From Actinomycetota bacterium (GTDB taxonomy: Bacteria > Actinomycetota > Acidimicrobiia > Acidimicrobiales > Ilumatobacteraceae): a stretch of DNA of 21,970 bases. The position numbers and the translations under genes are program-made. Positions 20,915-21,970 of the stretch are shown one piece after another. The notes beneath the pieces are model-generated. The model was not told the origin of the DNA and made no database searches. It saw only the letters and a list, made by a program, of their open reading frames with translations. Each line of letters opens with the position of its first letter. Position 1 is the first letter of the stretch. The DNA is taken from positions 1-21,970 of the forward strand of contig RFTA01000004.1 in the NCBI GenBank assembly GCA_009923685.1, read 5' to 3'.

Positions 20915-21970
20915 CTACTCGGCCCTCTTTCGTACCCGAATTTTGATTGGAACCGAACCAAATTCAAAGCCTTCACGAATTGAACGCTCCAAATAACGCA
21001 AATAAGTTTGTGGTAGTTCTTTGTTGACGAACAAAGTAAATGTGGGTGGATCTGATGCGCCTTGCAACGCGTAAAGCACCCGACCACCACTTGGTGCGGG
21101 TTGCTGTTGTTGTGCACGAGCGATGACTCGGTTGACGTCACGAGTCGGCACACGACGGTGATATTGCTCGATTGAATCTTGCAGAACGGGCAACAACTTC
21201 TGCACACCCTTACCTGTAAGAGCACTCATTTTGAGAACTGGCGCATCACCGACGAAAAACAGTTTGCGCCCGATTTCAATATCAATTTCGTCTCGTTGAT
21301 CGGCGTTGAGAATCTCCCACTTGTTTAATACGACAACGACCGGGCTACCCGCAGCGTCAATTCGTTCGGCAAGACGTTGATCTTGACTGGTGATGCCCTC
21401 GGTTGCATCGATGACCAAAAGAGCAATGTCTGACTCATCAACGGCACGTAACGCCCGCACAAACGAATAATATTCGGTCGATTCGTCGACTCGACTGCGA
21501 CGACGCATACCTGCGGTGTCGACGAATGTGATCGGCCCATCTGGTGTTTGCACAACCGTATCGATCGAGTCGCGAGTCGTACCCGGCATGTCATGCACAA
21601 CTGATCGGTCTTGACCGACTAAACGATTGAACAGAGTGCTCTTACCCACGTTTGGTCGACCAACGATTGACACGCGAGGAATGCCCGGGGTGCGATTTGC
21701 GTCGTTGCGATCTGGCTTGACGACTTCTTGATCGTCACCTTCACGTCGGGGTAAACGAACCAGAATTTCATCGAGAACATCGCCGGCCTTTCGCCCGTGC
21801 AAGGCCGAAACTGGAAACGGATCACCAAGACCTAGCGATAAAAACTCCCACTTGTCAAACTCTCGTTTGTCGGTATCGACTTTGTTCGACACCACCAGAA
21901 CTTCTTTGCCGCTCGTGCGCAACCATTTTGCAATCGCTTGGTCGTCATCAAGAACGCCAACTGTTGAGTC
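20915..21970 (-). CDS. der: Ribosome-biogenesis GTPase Der (EngA), 5' truncated by window
   Basis: The frame is open to the right edge, so about 351 residues of a ~450-residue protein are visible and the first P-loop is missing. Visible in order are the end of G domain 1 (VGVLDDDQAIAKWL ... LVVSNKVD, with the guanine-specificity NKVD), then G domain 2 with GRPNVGKS (P-loop), PGTTRDSID (switch I), DTAGMRRR (G3) and NKWE (G4), and the KH-like C-terminal domain ending in RKRAE. Der acts in 50S subunit assembly. It is conserved in nearly all bacteria. The gene shares its strand with the zinc-ribbon membrane protein directly downstream. Confidence 0.96.
   Translation of the reverse strand, partial: DSTVGVLDDDQAIAKWLRTSGKEVLVVSNKVDTDKREFDKWEFLSLGLGDPFPVSALHGRKAGDVLDEILVRLPRREGDDQEVVKPDRNDANRTPGIPRVSIVGRPNVGKSTLFNRLVGQDRSVVHDMPGTTRDSIDTVVQTPDGPITFVDTAGMRRRSRVDESTEYYSFVRALRAVDESDIALLVIDATEGITSQDQRLAERIDAAGSPVVVVLNKWEILNADQRDEIDIEIGRKLFFVGDAPVLKMSALTGKGVQKLLPVLQDSIEQYHRRVPTRDVNRVIARAQQQQPAPSGGRVLYALQGASDPPTFTLFVNKELPQTYLRYLERSIREGFEFGSVPIKIRVRKRAE

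Noticed and set aside
1..21970. CRISPR arrays, insertion sequences, prophage genes, rRNA, riboswitches
   Set aside because: I saw no regularly spaced repeats, transposase or integrase motifs, terminal repeats or known riboswitch cores. Only the one tRNA gene was found.

Overview
The window looks like a chromosomal segment of an actinobacterium, most likely an Acidimicrobiia-type lineage with intermediate GC. The evidence is a WhiB protein, a HelY-type helicase C-terminus, a pgsA-gcvH-garA-merR-bfn-merR cluster in the same order as the mycobacterial Rv1822-Rv1830 region, and many start codons that look leaderless. The lineage call is inference. I see no insertion sequence, phage gene, integrase, CRISPR array or rRNA, so this is mostly housekeeping DNA with a few poorly described proteins.

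Left part (1-5181, plus strand): the 3' end of a helY-like RNA helicase gene is coupled by a 4-nt overlap to a degenerate diacylglycerol-kinase-like protein. An M20 amidohydrolase, a 531-residue double ThyX-family protein, an acidic protein with a four-cysteine tail and a GNAT acetyltransferase follow. Middle (5184-10980): a crotonase and a 455-residue basic-linker protein on the minus strand, then a gamma-class carbonic anhydrase-like protein (plus), an aminoglycoside-phosphotransferase-fold protein, a WhiB regulator and a threonine aldolase (minus), and a divergent small zinc-finger/coiled-coil protein (plus). A plus-strand sphingosine-1-phosphate-lyase-like PLP enzyme occupies 11127-12377.

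The minus-strand block 16489-12385 reads pgsA, gcvH, garA-like FHA protein, MerR, bifunctional nuclease, MerR (ResR-like position) and an SCO6745-family protein. It links phospholipid synthesis, glycine cleavage, FHA-mediated metabolic control and two MerR regulators. A HIT-family gene is divergent from pgsA and ends inside the SRAP (YedK/HMCES) gene on the other strand. The right end (minus) holds, in transcription order, der (EngA GTPase, cut by the window edge), a zinc-ribbon membrane protein, tRNA-Pro(GGG), a class I aminotransferase coupled to a D-2-hydroxyacid dehydrogenase, a DUF554 membrane protein and the SRAP gene.

The two most notable observations are these. First, in the double ThyX protein the ThyX signature seems to be divided between the two repeats. 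Second, at least nine genes have a TANNNT-like -10 box exactly 6-7 nt upstream of the start codon and no Shine-Dalgarno, which suggests extensive leaderless transcription and was used to choose several starts.
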